A model generated the notes under the pieces. The model saw nothing but the letters and a program-made list of their open reading frames with translations, was not told the origin of the DNA and made no database searches. Of a stretch of DNA of 64,000 nt, positions 18,115 to 26,875 are shown piece by piece; position 1 is the stretch's first letter, and every line of letters begins with the position of its first letter. The stretch is taken from NCBI RefSeq assembly GCF_004771005.1, contig NZ_RQHV01000002.1:186001-250000 (forward strand). The letters are read 5' to 3'. Origin of the DNA: Leptospira ilyithenensis. Its GTDB lineage: Bacteria; Spirochaetota; Leptospiria; Leptospirales; Leptospiraceae. The translations under genes were made by a program, and so were the position numbers.

Positions 18115-20199
18115 GTGCAGTTTCTAAATCGGCTGAAAAAACTCCCCTTCGAAAATCTAATTTTCTTTTTTTCATTCTCCTGTTTATTGTTTGGTTTATA
18201 TCGATTTACCTTTCCGGTTCCTAAAAATTGGTATTTCCCCGCTTTTATCTTGCAATTTGCGATTAGTTTTTCCGCGCAAATGTACAGCAGAAAATCAGGA
18301 AGGATCATTACCGCTGCCGCAGCCATTTTGATCTCCCGTTTGACCTGGTTTGTAGAACCGAACCTGCCTTTCCACCTAACAGATGCTGTAGGTTTGTTTC
18401 TCGGATCCATTTTAGGAATTTGGTTTAGAGAAGTTTTGCTTGTTTTATTCGGAAGGGCGGAAGTGGCTTTGCCAAAACAATCGGATCACCTCGTTACCGG
18501 ATGGTTTTTAAGAAATCCTTTGGCTCTTAGACAAGGTTCTATTTTTTTACAAACTCCTTTTTATTTTTTATATTGGCTGATTGTTCTGCTTTTATGTTCT
18601 TATTTTGCAGGGTTCGGGTTTTCATTTTTGGAAGGACTTGGTACTCTTGAATTTTTTTATTATCCGAACTTCAGCTCCCGCGAATATCTGTCGTTTCCCG
18701 TTTTGATTTTAGTCGGTGTAGGCTTTCCTTTACTTTATTTTTTCGCCGAAGAAAGATTTTCCATAAGTAATTCCAGGGATACGACCACCAAACATCTGAT
18801 ATTTGGAATTTTCATCGGCTTTTTCATTCAACTGATTATTTTATCCATTCAACAGATTTACTCTCCGGGTTTTTTATCCCAAGGGTCGAATTTTTCCATC
18901 GTAGCAGGGAGACTTCCGGGGTTATTTGTCGATTCCGGTTCTTCTTCCTGGTTAATCCCGGGAATTGCTTCTTTTTTCCTGGTATTTTCCTATCAAAAGT
19001 ACAAACAAACCAAAGAAAATATCTGGCGCCTGATCATTGTTATATTGGTTTTTGCGGTAAGCATTTTAGGAATGAAACAGGCAAAGGCATTTTGGGTGAT
19101 CTGGCTCGGATTTCTTTTTATATCCTTTGTATTTGTAGTCACTTCCCGTTATTTGCATTCCAAACTCAGCCTTTGGATCACCAGGGTTTCGGTTCTATGT
19201 TTGTTACCGTTACTTGCCGTGGCAGTTCTTTGGGGATTTTCCAAACTGAAATCTCCCGAACCGATTGCGAGTCTTGGCGTCAGATACATGAGTTTCCAAT
19301 CGGAATTTTTACGATCCAAAAATTTTAGCGCATTCTATGCGTTAGATGAAAATCGTTCCGAATTGTATCGTATTTCCTGGCAGGGCTTTCAAAAGAAATT
19401 ATGGTTCGGCAACGGACTTGCTTCTCTTCCGGTTGTTTTAAAAGACCCGAAACTTCCTCGTACAAAATTGAACGGTGGACTGATCGATCTTCCTCCCAAT
19501 TTTTTCCTGGCATGCCTTCATGATTTGGGAATTTTCGGGACCATCATTCTTTTGGGACTTGTCGGTTTGTTTGTTTGGGAAAGAAATAATTATCTCAATA
19601 TGGCATTATTATTTTTACCGTTTTTATTCGGGATGCAAGTGCAGCATTGCGACGGTGCATTTATAGCCGTGTTTTTGCTTTTTTATCCGCTTGGTTCAGT
19701 CGCAGTCGGAAATCAAATGACGCGAAATTCGAATTGGTTCCGTTATATGGTCCTCATTCTATGTTTGGGTTTGCCTTTGCATTATCTGATATTTTTTTCG
19801 GGAGACTTTATCAAATCGGGGATAGGAGCCGATTTCCGAAAGGATGAGTTGGGATTCTTTCAAACCCAAGCTACCAAATTTGCAAGCGGCAATGAACGGG
19901 AAGATGAATTTCACGGCAAAACTTGGGAGTGGAAACTCACTAAGGAAACTAGTCGGAGGAGTGGAGTATTTCAAGTCCGTGCAAAGGAAGAAAACCTGCA
20001 AATGGAAATGATCTGGCTCAATTCGGAAAGAAGGTTGCTCTTGAAAACTCCAGTCTCTCCCCAATCAAACCGTAGTTATATCTCGAGGGGAAGTTTCCCT
20101 CCCGGAGCCGAGTTTGTAAGATTAAAGTCAAAAACAAATACGGAACTTTTTATTTCTAGGGATTATTTTGATTACAAGAATCAATTCGGTTTTTTGTAA
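18115..20199 (+). CDS. O-antigen ligase/polymerase-like membrane protein
   Basis: A 694-residue polytopic inner-membrane protein with a dozen or so hydrophobic helices, then a soluble C-terminal region of about 130 residues. The part at about 395-500 (RISWQGFQKKLWFGNGLASL, then NFFLACLHDLGIFGTI) resembles the conserved periplasmic loop of Wzy_C/WaaL proteins, which join or polymerise lipid-linked glycans. Assignment is by pattern only. The GTG start has AAGGA five bases upstream, which supports it over later ATGs. Neighbours give no clear glycan context. A 9-bp hairpin (20169-20177 with 20194-20202) spans its stop. Confidence 0.6.
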   Translation: MQFLNRLKKLPFENLIFFFSFSCLLFGLYRFTFPVPKNWYFPAFILQFAISFSAQMYSRKSGRIITAAAAILISRLTWFVEPNLPFHLTDAVGLFLGSILGIWFREVLLVLFGRAEVALPKQSDHLVTGWFLRNPLALRQGSIFLQTPFYFLYWLIVLLLCSYFAGFGFSFLEGLGTLEFFYYPNFSSREYLSFPVLILVGVGFPLLYFFAEERFSISNSRDTTTKHLIFGIFIGFFIQLIILSIQQIYSPGFLSQGSNFSIVAGRLPGLFVDSGSSSWLIPGIASFFLVFSYQKYKQTKENIWRLIIVILVFAVSILGMKQAKAFWVIWLGFLFISFVFVVTSRYLHSKLSLWITRVSVLCLLPLLAVAVLWGFSKLKSPEPIASLGVRYMSFQSEFLRSKNFSAFYALDENRSELYRISWQGFQKKLWFGNGLASLPVVLKDPKLPRTKLNGGLIDLPPNFFLACLHDLGIFGTIILLGLVGLFVWERNNYLNMALLFLPFLFGMQVQHCDGAFIAVFLLFYPLGSVAVGNQMTRNSNWFRYMVLILCLGLPLHYLIFFSGDFIKSGIGADFRKDELGFFQTQATKFASGNEREDEFHGKTWEWKLTKETSRRSGVFQVRAKEENLQMEMIWLNSERRLLLKTPVSPQSNRSYISRGSFPPGAEFVRLKSKTNTELFISRDYFDYKNQFGFL

Positions 20200-20253
20200 T
20201 CAGTCGACACTCGCGTTAAGTAAATATTTTATTTCTAATAGAATTGCAAAATG

Positions 20254-20280
20254 ATTCGGGTTGAATTATAATACCCGAAT
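20254..20280 (+). promoter_or_regulatory. Hairpin masking the start codon of the HEXXH protein gene
   Basis: A perfect 8-bp stem (20254-20261 with 20273-20280) with an 11-nt loop ends on the first two bases of the likely ATG at 20279. In RNA it would hide the start codon; as DNA it could also be an operator. Confidence 0.45.
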
Positions 20281-21694
20281 GCCTTGTAATGATCGTAATT
20301 ATTTTTTTTTCGTTTTTTCTATCTTTGTTTGTTTCAGTTCTTTTTCCTTGGGCGCGGAAGATTTAGAGTCTTATAAAGAGAGTTGTACTGCGAGTCTCAA
20401 AGAAAAAACTTTTTCCGAACTCATACGCACTTTAGCCTTTAAAGAGGCGGAAGAATTCTGCGATATTCAATATGCTGACAATCCCAAAAAAGATTGCAGA
20501 GCCTCTGCCAGATATTGGTCGGCTGTGAAAGAGTTTTCGGAACAAAGATTCGAATCTTCTCTGGATAAATTCAAGACCGCAAAACAAATACTAGGTGGCA
20601 AGGATGATCCCAAAGACTGGCAAAAGAGGCCCGGTTGGGGAGCAACGGACGATATGATCCGATATTTGGAAAAAAGATCTTCTCTAGGTAAGACGGATGC
20701 CGAATACAAACAGAAGGTCGCATTCATCTATCTCAGTGAAACGGATGCAGAGCAAGGTGGAAAAAGATTTCAAAGCAAACTCGATCCTTGTACGATCGGG
20801 CATTTGAATCTTTCCATGGGCTTGGTTGCCCGTTACTTGGAAACCTTTACGAACGGGCGATTTTCCCTGGAGTTTGAAAATTTAATTTTCAATACAAAAG
20901 TTACAAAGCTTGAAACCAAGATGGTTTCTTTGACCAGTTTGCAACCTTGGACAGAAGACTTTGCCGTTCAATTGGGAGAGATCAATCGGAAATTCGATAC
21001 GCTTTTGGTTGTTTTTCCTCAAGTAGGAGGAAGAGCGACCGGTGGTTCTAATTTTTTTCCCATTATCCCGGGAGTGTTAAACGGTGAGATCAGAGGAACG
21101 ATTTCATTGCCGGCAGGTTGGGCGACTGTTTCCAATTACCCGCAAATTTTTCATGAATACTTACATACTGTGGAGATGATGACCGGAATTGAATCCACTT
21201 CACATGGCAGCGCACAGCAAGCCAGAATCGAAGCATTTACAGGCTTACCCAAATCGGGAGAGAGCGATTGGGCAGAGTGGTTCTTCCGGAATACCATTTT
21301 GGAAAAAGTGAATCAAGCTTCCGAGAAAAAAGGAGGGTCAGGATGGAAAACCGTTTTCGGTCGTTCTGCATCTTTTCCTTTTTTGCTTTCCGACGAAAGC
21401 ATTCGCAAATTGTACCGATTGAAGAATGAAAAGGGAGAAGATTATGTGAAAGAACTTCGCAACAAAGCGGAAGAATACAATAAGCAGGCTTATAAACTTT
21501 ATAATTCTCAAAAAAATAAGGAAGCCGCAGAACAGTCGTTCTTATCAGCTACTACTTTTCCCTGGACATTTCTTTATATCAAAAACGCAAAATGGTTTAT
21601 AGAAAATTCCTCACTGAAGAAGGACTCAAAAGAAATCATGTTGGAAAAACTAAAAGAATTAAAAAAAGAATATTATCCGACAGAATCGGATTGA
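20279..21694 (+). CDS. Secreted protein with HEXXH zinc-metallopeptidase motif
   Basis: A 471-residue exported protein. Residues 1-25 form a signal peptide ending FSLGA. The middle holds H292-E-Y-L-H296, a zincin HEXXH motif, in a hydrophobic helix context (PQIFHEYLHTVEMMTG), and a glutamate in QARIEAF some 20 residues later is a possible third ligand. The region before it (FDTLLVVFPQVGGRATGG) resembles the strand region of zinc peptidases. The C terminus is a lysine-rich helical tail. I do not recognise the family. A TTG at 20261 would add six residues, but the ATG better fits the signal peptide. A bidirectional terminator lies downstream. Confidence 0.7.
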   Translation: MPCNDRNYFFFVFSIFVCFSSFSLGAEDLESYKESCTASLKEKTFSELIRTLAFKEAEEFCDIQYADNPKKDCRASARYWSAVKEFSEQRFESSLDKFKTAKQILGGKDDPKDWQKRPGWGATDDMIRYLEKRSSLGKTDAEYKQKVAFIYLSETDAEQGGKRFQSKLDPCTIGHLNLSMGLVARYLETFTNGRFSLEFENLIFNTKVTKLETKMVSLTSLQPWTEDFAVQLGEINRKFDTLLVVFPQVGGRATGGSNFFPIIPGVLNGEIRGTISLPAGWATVSNYPQIFHEYLHTVEMMTGIESTSHGSAQQARIEAFTGLPKSGESDWAEWFFRNTILEKVNQASEKKGGSGWKTVFGRSASFPFLLSDESIRKLYRLKNEKGEDYVKELRNKAEEYNKQAYKLYNSQKNKEAAEQSFLSATTFPWTFLYIKNAKWFIENSSLKKDSKEIMLEKLKELKKEYYPTESD

Positions 21695-21811
21695 GTTTAG
21701 TTTTTTACCCACGGGAAAATCAGAAAGCGGGATTTCCAAAGAGAATTTCTGAAACCGATTGCCCCTGTTTCGGTAGATCCGTAAATTTCGCTGAGCAGCT
21801 CATAATACAAA

Positions 21812-21843
21812 AAACCCTCCCCGATGGTTTTCGGGAAGGGTTT
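21812..21843. terminator. Bidirectional terminator
   Basis: A 13-bp stem with one mismatch (21812-21824 with 21831-21843) closes a 6-nt loop. Read on the minus strand it is followed by a T-run and ends the LruC lipoprotein transcript 23 bases after its stop; it can also end the plus-strand gene at 21694. Confidence 0.75.
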
Positions 21844-21866
21844 CTTCGGTAGGAAAAGTCTTTTAA

Positions 21867-23765
21867 TTAAGAGGCAGCGTTGGCTTTAGATCCTCTTCTT
21901 TTCATAAAGAATCCTAGAGCTGCACCGATTACAATCAAACTGGCTGACACTTCAAAGATGTTCTTACGAACCGCTTTGATTAGGTAAGCCGAGAATCCGT
22001 TTTCAGTGTAAAAGTCTTTGATTTTTACTACATAAGTCGGATTGGTAATTTGAGTGTACCAATCTTTGTGTAAAGTTCCGTTTGATTCGGTCCATGTAGT
22101 GAAGTAAGCATAACCTGTGCTGGATGCTTTTCTGATGTCGGAACCTCCGGTGGGATGGTTAAAAACACCTGGAACAATGATCGCCCAAGGAAAACCTTTG
22201 GAGTCAATGTATTTGTCTTTTCCATCGGAACCGAAAACGTAACCGGGACGATAAATTTGTCTATAGATACCGTTGGTTTTTTGATTGATTGCAAGGAACC
22301 AATTCAAATGACCACCGACTAAATTTTTACTTGTATTCAAATCTACCGGCTCATCGAAAGTAATGGTTACATTGGAAGTCACACCTCGAACGAAATCCGT
22401 TGCGTGAAAGTTTGCATTCGGAGCAGGCGAGTTTTGTTTTCCAAAAAGTGTTTTGTCGGAACTAGGAAGGATAAGAAGTCCTTTCTTGAGTCCTGCGGAA
22501 GAGATATTGCCTCCCGTGCAATCCCCGCTTGCACCTAATACATATTTGTTGGCAGAGGCACATCCTGTCCAAGCTTTATTGGAACCATCCACATAATTTA
22601 CTTGGAACGTTGCTCCCACGGGAACATCGAGAGAAAGACGCAATTCATGATGGTGTCCTGCTCCTTTTCCTACATGAGTGAATGCTCCTCTGATCGTCTT
22701 CACTTTATTATTTGATGTTTTGTCCATTTCGGTGCTAAACACAGCAGTATAGTCGTTTAAATCCGCATCGCCCGCATTCGGGAATAAGTCTTCAAATGCG
22801 ATCGTATAACGACCTGATCGGGCAACAAAGGCAAGTTTCGGATCGCTTGGAAATTCGTCGAATTGGTCCGCAACCCCGTCACAATCAGCATCAATGGCTT
22901 GAACGCATCCATTGGAAGGTTGGAAATTATTTGTATTTAAATTTGCCGTCGGAGCAACAACTACGGTTCCAGAAGATGTTCCACCGTTTGTTGTAGGAGC
23001 GGGGACTTGAACTGGAACAGTTCCTGTTACTTCTTGTACTTCTCCCGTAGTAGGATTCACACCGATCACACTGATCTGTACTTCCGTAACTGTAGGCGGA
23101 ACGGAAACCGGAATGGTGGCAGTTCCCTGGCTGTTAGTTGTTCCTTGTCCAAGGATATTGGTTTCTCCGTTGGATTGGGTTTCGGAAACGGTTACAGGTG
23201 CGTTTGCAACAGGGCCGTTTTCATTTTGCAAATGAACCGTTACAGGAACAGTTACGTTGGTTTCAAAATTGAAGCTACCGCTTCCATTGGTTTGGCTTAC
23301 CACAGTGGTAGTCGTATTATTGGTAACTGTAGTATCCGCTACAGCAGGTGCAGTGACTACTTCCGGAGTTGGAGTCGTTATTATACTGGTTTCTTCTTTG
23401 GTGGAAGTGGAAGTCGAGCTGGAAGAATTCGTAGAACTTGAACTTTCCGAACTGCTTGTCTGATCGCTTGCAGAACTGCTTCCACTTGTTGTGCTGCTAC
23501 TATCACTTGTAGAAGAAGAATCGGTCGCAGTCGATGATGATGTCGTAGTTGAGCTGCTGTCTGTGACTTGGCTTGTCTCTGTAGCTCCTAGAGCGACCAC
23601 AGTGAAAGCTTCATCAGTTGCTGCTGCGCTGGTTGCTGCAGTTGAGGGAGCTGATGCATCTCCGGATCCTCCCAAGAACGGAAAGAGAAGGAGTCCGCCC
23701 TTCTTTTTGTTCGAACAATCGATCAAAAGTATGGGGATTGTTAGTATAATCATCCACTTTTTCAT
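21867..23765 (-). CDS. LruC-domain lipoprotein with Ser/Thr-rich stalk
   Basis: A 632-residue surface-type protein. The signal peptide ends at C17 (LLLIDC reads LLIDC here, with an unusual Asp before the cysteine; spirochaetal lipoboxes are relaxed). Residues about 55-135 are Ser/Thr repeats, followed by Thr/Val-rich immunoglobulin-like sequence. At about 295 a calcium-loop type stretch DADCDGVADQFDEFPSD precedes the LruC domain, whose mark is EDLFPNAGDADLNDY. The C terminus has a hydrophobic helix (SASLIVIGAALGFFM) and a KRRG basic tail, so the protein may be anchored at both ends. LruC is a leptospiral antigen linked to recurrent uveitis; function is unknown. A paralogue lies upstream. Confidence 0.85.
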   Translation of the reverse strand: MKKWMIILTIPILLIDCSNKKKGGLLLFPFLGGSGDASAPSTAATSAAATDEAFTVVALGATETSQVTDSSSTTTSSSTATDSSSTSDSSSTTSGSSSASDQTSSSESSSSTNSSSSTSTSTKEETSIITTPTPEVVTAPAVADTTVTNNTTTTVVSQTNGSGSFNFETNVTVPVTVHLQNENGPVANAPVTVSETQSNGETNILGQGTTNSQGTATIPVSVPPTVTEVQISVIGVNPTTGEVQEVTGTVPVQVPAPTTNGGTSSGTVVVAPTANLNTNNFQPSNGCVQAIDADCDGVADQFDEFPSDPKLAFVARSGRYTIAFEDLFPNAGDADLNDYTAVFSTEMDKTSNNKVKTIRGAFTHVGKGAGHHHELRLSLDVPVGATFQVNYVDGSNKAWTGCASANKYVLGASGDCTGGNISSAGLKKGLLILPSSDKTLFGKQNSPAPNANFHATDFVRGVTSNVTITFDEPVDLNTSKNLVGGHLNWFLAINQKTNGIYRQIYRPGYVFGSDGKDKYIDSKGFPWAIIVPGVFNHPTGGSDIRKASSTGYAYFTTWTESNGTLHKDWYTQITNPTYVVKIKDFYTENGFSAYLIKAVRKNIFEVSASLIVIGAALGFFMKRRGSKANAAS

Positions 23766-23871
23766 AATAGTAAAACCTACCTGTTGCTTAAGTATGACGA
23801 CAATTTGTCTAAAAAATCAAATTTATTTTCACTTTTTCATAATTTTGTGATGATTTTTGCTACAAAGGCAA

Positions 23872-23907
23872 AGAAAAAGGGAACCTCTTACGAAATTCCC
23901 TTTTTCT
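23872..23907 (-). terminator. Terminator after the split LruC paralogue
   Basis: A 12-bp perfect stem (23872-23883 with 23896-23907) with a 12-nt loop, read on the minus strand, ends in CCCTTTTTCT. It lies about 30 bases after the stop at 23936 and separates the two LruC genes. Confidence 0.7.
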
Positions 23908-23935
23908 CTGCAAATTTTGAAGAAGTCGATTGTGT

Positions 23936-24640
23936 TTATGTGGTCATAGAAAGAATCATTTTCCTTCTGAGATAGAATCCGACACTTGCGCCGATTGCAA
24001 TCAACGAGATTGCCAATTCCCAAAGATAGACCCGAACGGAATCTATCAGAACTGCGGTAAACGGTTTAGGCAAATAATTGGATTTGATATCCACTACATA
24101 GGCTGCTTGTGCCGAAGTCATAGATTGTTCGAACCAGTTCCTGGACTTGGTCCCTTTGGAACTAGCCCATTCTTTGAAAGCAGGGTAGCCTGTTTTTCCT
24201 TGGTTGTTCGGATCCAAGATATTGGTGACTTCTCTAGGAAAATTAAACACTCCCGGAACAATGACTCCGAAAGGAAATCCTGTAACACGATCAATATAAA
24301 GATCATATCCGGAACTATCTTCGGACGATTTCACAAAGCCGGGACGGAATATCTTTTCCCCTGTTCCGCTCACTGCTAGAAAATAATTCAAATGCCCGCC
24401 GGAAAGGTTTTTAGCTGCGGCAAGATCTACTGGTTCAGAGAAAGTGATCGTGAAATTCGCAGTCATTCCCAATACGAAGTTTAAAGCTCCTCCTACACCG
24501 GGGGAGTTTTTGGAATTATAAAGAGTATTCTGGGAATTGGGAAGGATTAGAATTCCTTTTTTCAATTGGGCGGATGTCAAAGTTCCTCCCACACAATCTC
24601 CCGTGTTTGCCGCAGAGGCAAGTGCCAGAGAACAGTTCAT
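23936..24640 (-). CDS. LruC-domain lipoprotein paralogue, C-terminal half (frameshifted)
   Basis: These 234 residues match the C-terminal part of the intact LruC protein at 21867-23765 along their whole length: AQLKKGILILP, FTITFSEPVDL, LSGGHLNYFLAV, IVPGVFNFP, and a final hydrophobic helix (LAISLIAIGASVGFYL) with an RRK tail. It has no signal peptide. Its ATG overlaps the stop of the N-terminal half by ATGA in the -1 frame. Comparison with the intact paralogue, where one continuous protein covers both parts, indicates one ancestral gene broken by a single-base deletion near TTTCTTCTCC at 24641-24652 of the opposite strand. A coupled two-protein arrangement or a sequence error are alternatives. 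Confidence 0.7.
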   Translation of the reverse strand: MNCSLALASAANTGDCVGGTLTSAQLKKGILILPNSQNTLYNSKNSPGVGGALNFVLGMTANFTITFSEPVDLAAAKNLSGGHLNYFLAVSGTGEKIFRPGFVKSSEDSSGYDLYIDRVTGFPFGVIVPGVFNFPREVTNILDPNNQGKTGYPAFKEWASSKGTKSRNWFEQSMTSAQAAYVVDIKSNYLPKPFTAVLIDSVRVYLWELAISLIAIGASVGFYLRRKMILSMTT

Positions 24641-25746
24641 GGAGAAGAAATAGCCTGCCCGTTATTTCCCACATAAGAGATCGAAAGATCTGCCGATACA
24701 GGAACATCCAGGGAAAGCCTTAGGTCATGGTTGAATCCTGCCCCTTTTCCTACATGTGTGAAAATGCCTCGAATTGTTTTTGCCTTACCAGTAGGAGTGT
24801 AATCGATTTCAGTTGCGAAGACTGTTACATGGTCGTTTAGGTCCATATCATTGTTTGGATTCGCAGTTGCGTTTTGAATGTGAGAAGATCGATAGTAATC
24901 TTCCCATGCGAGAGTGTGACGCCCGGTCCGGGTAGTCCAGCCAAGTTCCGCATCTGTTGGAAATTCGTCATCAGCATCCAAAACTCCGTCGCAGTCGGAA
25001 TCCAGATTTTGCAAACATCCTGCTACAGCTCCGAAGTTTACAGTATTAAGATCGATTTCAGGGGCGACAACAACCGTTCCGCCGCCGTCTCCATTACCGG
25101 ATCCACCGCTCGAACCTCCGTCGTTGCCGGAACCACCACCTACGTAGGTCTCGGGCACTTGGATTGGGATACGGCCGGTAATCTCTTGTGCCTTTCCTGT
25201 CTTGGGATTGATACCGTAGATAGTAACGATGACTTCGCTGACGGAAGGATGGACAGTAATTCGAACAGTCACCAAACCATCGTTGCCCGTTAGTCCTTGG
25301 GAAAGGAATTGGGAGATCCCGGGAGTGGATTGGTCTTCCGATGCTTTTACATTGATCCCGGACAATACACCTTCTTCGTTGGAGACTTTGATAGTGATAT
25401 AAGTGCTGATCGTATTGTCCCAAAGGAAAGTATCGTCCATCACTTGAAAATGAATATTGGAAAGAACCTCTGTTGATCCGGTAGGCGTTGTGAAAATTCC
25501 GTCTCCCGAACTTCCGCTTCCTCCGTTGCTGCCGCTTTCGGAACCGGACTCGTCTCCGGTCAAAGGAACTACGGTAAAGCTATCTCCTGATTCCGCTTGA
25601 GAAACGGTTTCCGAAGAGGCTGATACGGAAGCAGTTCCACCTCCACCACCTAACATAAGTAAAAATAGAGGAATCCCTTTTTTCTTGGAAGAACATGATG
25701 CTTGTAAGCCAATCATGAGGGTGATAATAAGTAATTTTTTCAACAT
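24637..25746 (-). CDS. LruC-domain lipoprotein paralogue, N-terminal half (frameshifted)
   Basis: 369 residues with a lipoprotein signal peptide (lipobox LQASC, C18) and Gly/Ser-rich linkers instead of the Ser/Thr stalk of its paralogue. After an Ig-like region it has the calcium-loop stretch DSDCDGVLDADDEFPTD and the LruC mark DMDLNDHVTVFATEID. It stops after YVGNNGQAISSP, in the middle of the LruC domain, exactly where the intact paralogue continues. The ATG has GAGGAT six bases upstream. If the frame break is real the exported product lacks its C-terminal anchor and about 230 residues. The break is treated as a probable pseudogene state but could be strain-specific phase variation. Confidence 0.75.
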   Translation of the reverse strand: MLKKLLIITLMIGLQASCSSKKKGIPLFLLMLGGGGGTASVSASSETVSQAESGDSFTVVPLTGDESGSESGSNGGSGSSGDGIFTTPTGSTEVLSNIHFQVMDDTFLWDNTISTYITIKVSNEEGVLSGINVKASEDQSTPGISQFLSQGLTGNDGLVTVRITVHPSVSEVIVTIYGINPKTGKAQEITGRIPIQVPETYVGGGSGNDGGSSGGSGNGDGGGTVVVAPEIDLNTVNFGAVAGCLQNLDSDCDGVLDADDEFPTDAELGWTTRTGRHTLAWEDYYRSSHIQNATANPNNDMDLNDHVTVFATEIDYTPTGKAKTIRGIFTHVGKGAGFNHDLRLSLDVPVSADLSISYVGNNGQAISSP

Positions 25747-26133
25747 AGTGATCCTCGCATGGGACGCGACATAAAATACAATTGTAATTTATTGCTTAAT
25801 TACAAGATCGTAGATTTTCGGATAAAAATCAAGGGGAATCATGAAAAAAAGGACAAAAATACAAATTGTAAAAAATGGGAAAGAAATTTCATGACGGTAA
25901 TAGTAAAATAAGAGAATCTGCACTGTTTCTTTTTATTTCGTATAACATATATTAGTATTGAGGCAGTAATCGCCGATTATGTCCATATATCATCTGTCAG
26001 TTTTGACATTTTTTTACGTATACGTACTAAAATTTTTTTCAGGAAGAATGAATTCCTTAGCTCTTTCCCTTATGCGAAACTTAGACTGACATAAATGAAG
26101 CAGAATTGTCTTATTTAAATTCTCGTTCTGGTT
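25747..26133. other. 387-base region without a gene
   Basis: It holds the leader of the split LruC gene, including an 8-bp inverted repeat (25782-25789 with 25798-25805) 36-59 bases before the ATG. A promoter-like TTGACA (26003-26008), N16, TACTAA (26025-26030) reads to the right, away from any plus-strand gene, and a 12-bp palindrome TACGTATACGTA (26015-26026) lies in its spacer. The rest is AT-rich with no convincing reading frame. Confidence 0.5.
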
Positions 26134-26859
26134 TTACTTTTTTGCGACATGGCCGACTGCATTTCCAAATACAAAATTAGTAAATCGAACGGAATGAAAT
26201 CCGAGCTCTTCCAAAATTTTTTTTAAATTTTCCTGATCAGGATAAGATTTTGCGGAATGAGGAAGGTAATCGAACATTTCATGTTTGCTTCCGTAAAGCA
26301 AATACCCGAAAATCGGAACGATTCTAAAGAAATAAAAATCGGCAAAATATTTTAAAAATTTGGGCCTGACTCTTCCCACATCCAAGTTCACAAAGACTCC
26401 TCCCGGTTTCAGAACCCTTTTGATTTCCAATAAACATTTTTTGAGATCGGATACGTTGCGTAGTCCGAAACCCATTGTAACGATGTCTATGGAATCATTT
26501 TTTAAGGACTTCAAGTTCATTGCATCACCCACTTCCAGTTTGACACGGTCGGCGAGAATCAGCTTGGATTTTGCGTAAGAAAGCATATTTTCCGAAAAAT
26601 CAATACCTGTTACCGACTCAATTGATTTAACTCGCGCTAGGCGTTCTGTGATATCTCCTGTTCCGCAACAAAGATCGACTGCGTTTTTGGGATCCGAAGA
26701 TTCTTTGAGAGCTTCCTTTACTACCCAGTTTTTCCAAGATCTATGTAGAAAAAAACTATTCCAATCATTGAATCTGTCATAGGCTTTTGCGATATGATCG
26801 AAATTTGATTTTACATATTCCGGTTTCTTTTCTGGAGAGGGGAGTTCGTATTGGTTCAT
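26134..26859 (-). CDS. ubiE: Demethylmenaquinone methyltransferase (UbiE/MenG)
   Basis: Methylates demethylmenaquinone in the last step of menaquinone synthesis, using SAM. The family N-terminal block YVKSNFDHIAKAYDRFN, the SAM motif DLCCGTGDITERLA, and GFGLRNVSD and LKPGGVFVNLD are all present. From ATG 26859 the protein has 241 residues, the usual size. In-frame ATGs at 26877 and 26910 would lengthen it; both would touch or overlap the divergent ExbB gene, and the ATG at 26877 shares a CATG with the exbB start. The shorter form is chosen because homologues begin just before the YVK block. Confidence 0.88.
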   Translation of the reverse strand: MNQYELPSPEKKPEYVKSNFDHIAKAYDRFNDWNSFFLHRSWKNWVVKEALKESSDPKNAVDLCCGTGDITERLARVKSIESVTGIDFSENMLSYAKSKLILADRVKLEVGDAMNLKSLKNDSIDIVTMGFGLRNVSDLKKCLLEIKRVLKPGGVFVNLDVGRVRPKFLKYFADFYFFRIVPIFGYLLYGSKHEMFDYLPHSAKSYPDQENLKKILEELGFHSVRFTNFVFGNAVGHVAKK

Positions 26860-26875
26860 AGGGGTTGTTTCTTCC

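Noticed and set aside
23491..23850. Plus-strand reading frame opposite the Ser/Thr-rich stalk of the LruC gene
   Set aside because: It is the complement of low-complexity codons, with Val/Ser-rich nonsense composition and no ribosome site.
24637..24660. Programmed ribosomal frameshift in the split LruC gene
   Set aside because: No canonical slippery heptamer or downstream structure was seen, so mutation or sequence error is simpler.
23784..25799. Shared TTGCTTAA upstream of both LruC paralogues
   Set aside because: An 8-base match at different distances from the starts (19 and 46 bases) is not unlikely by chance in AT-rich leaders.
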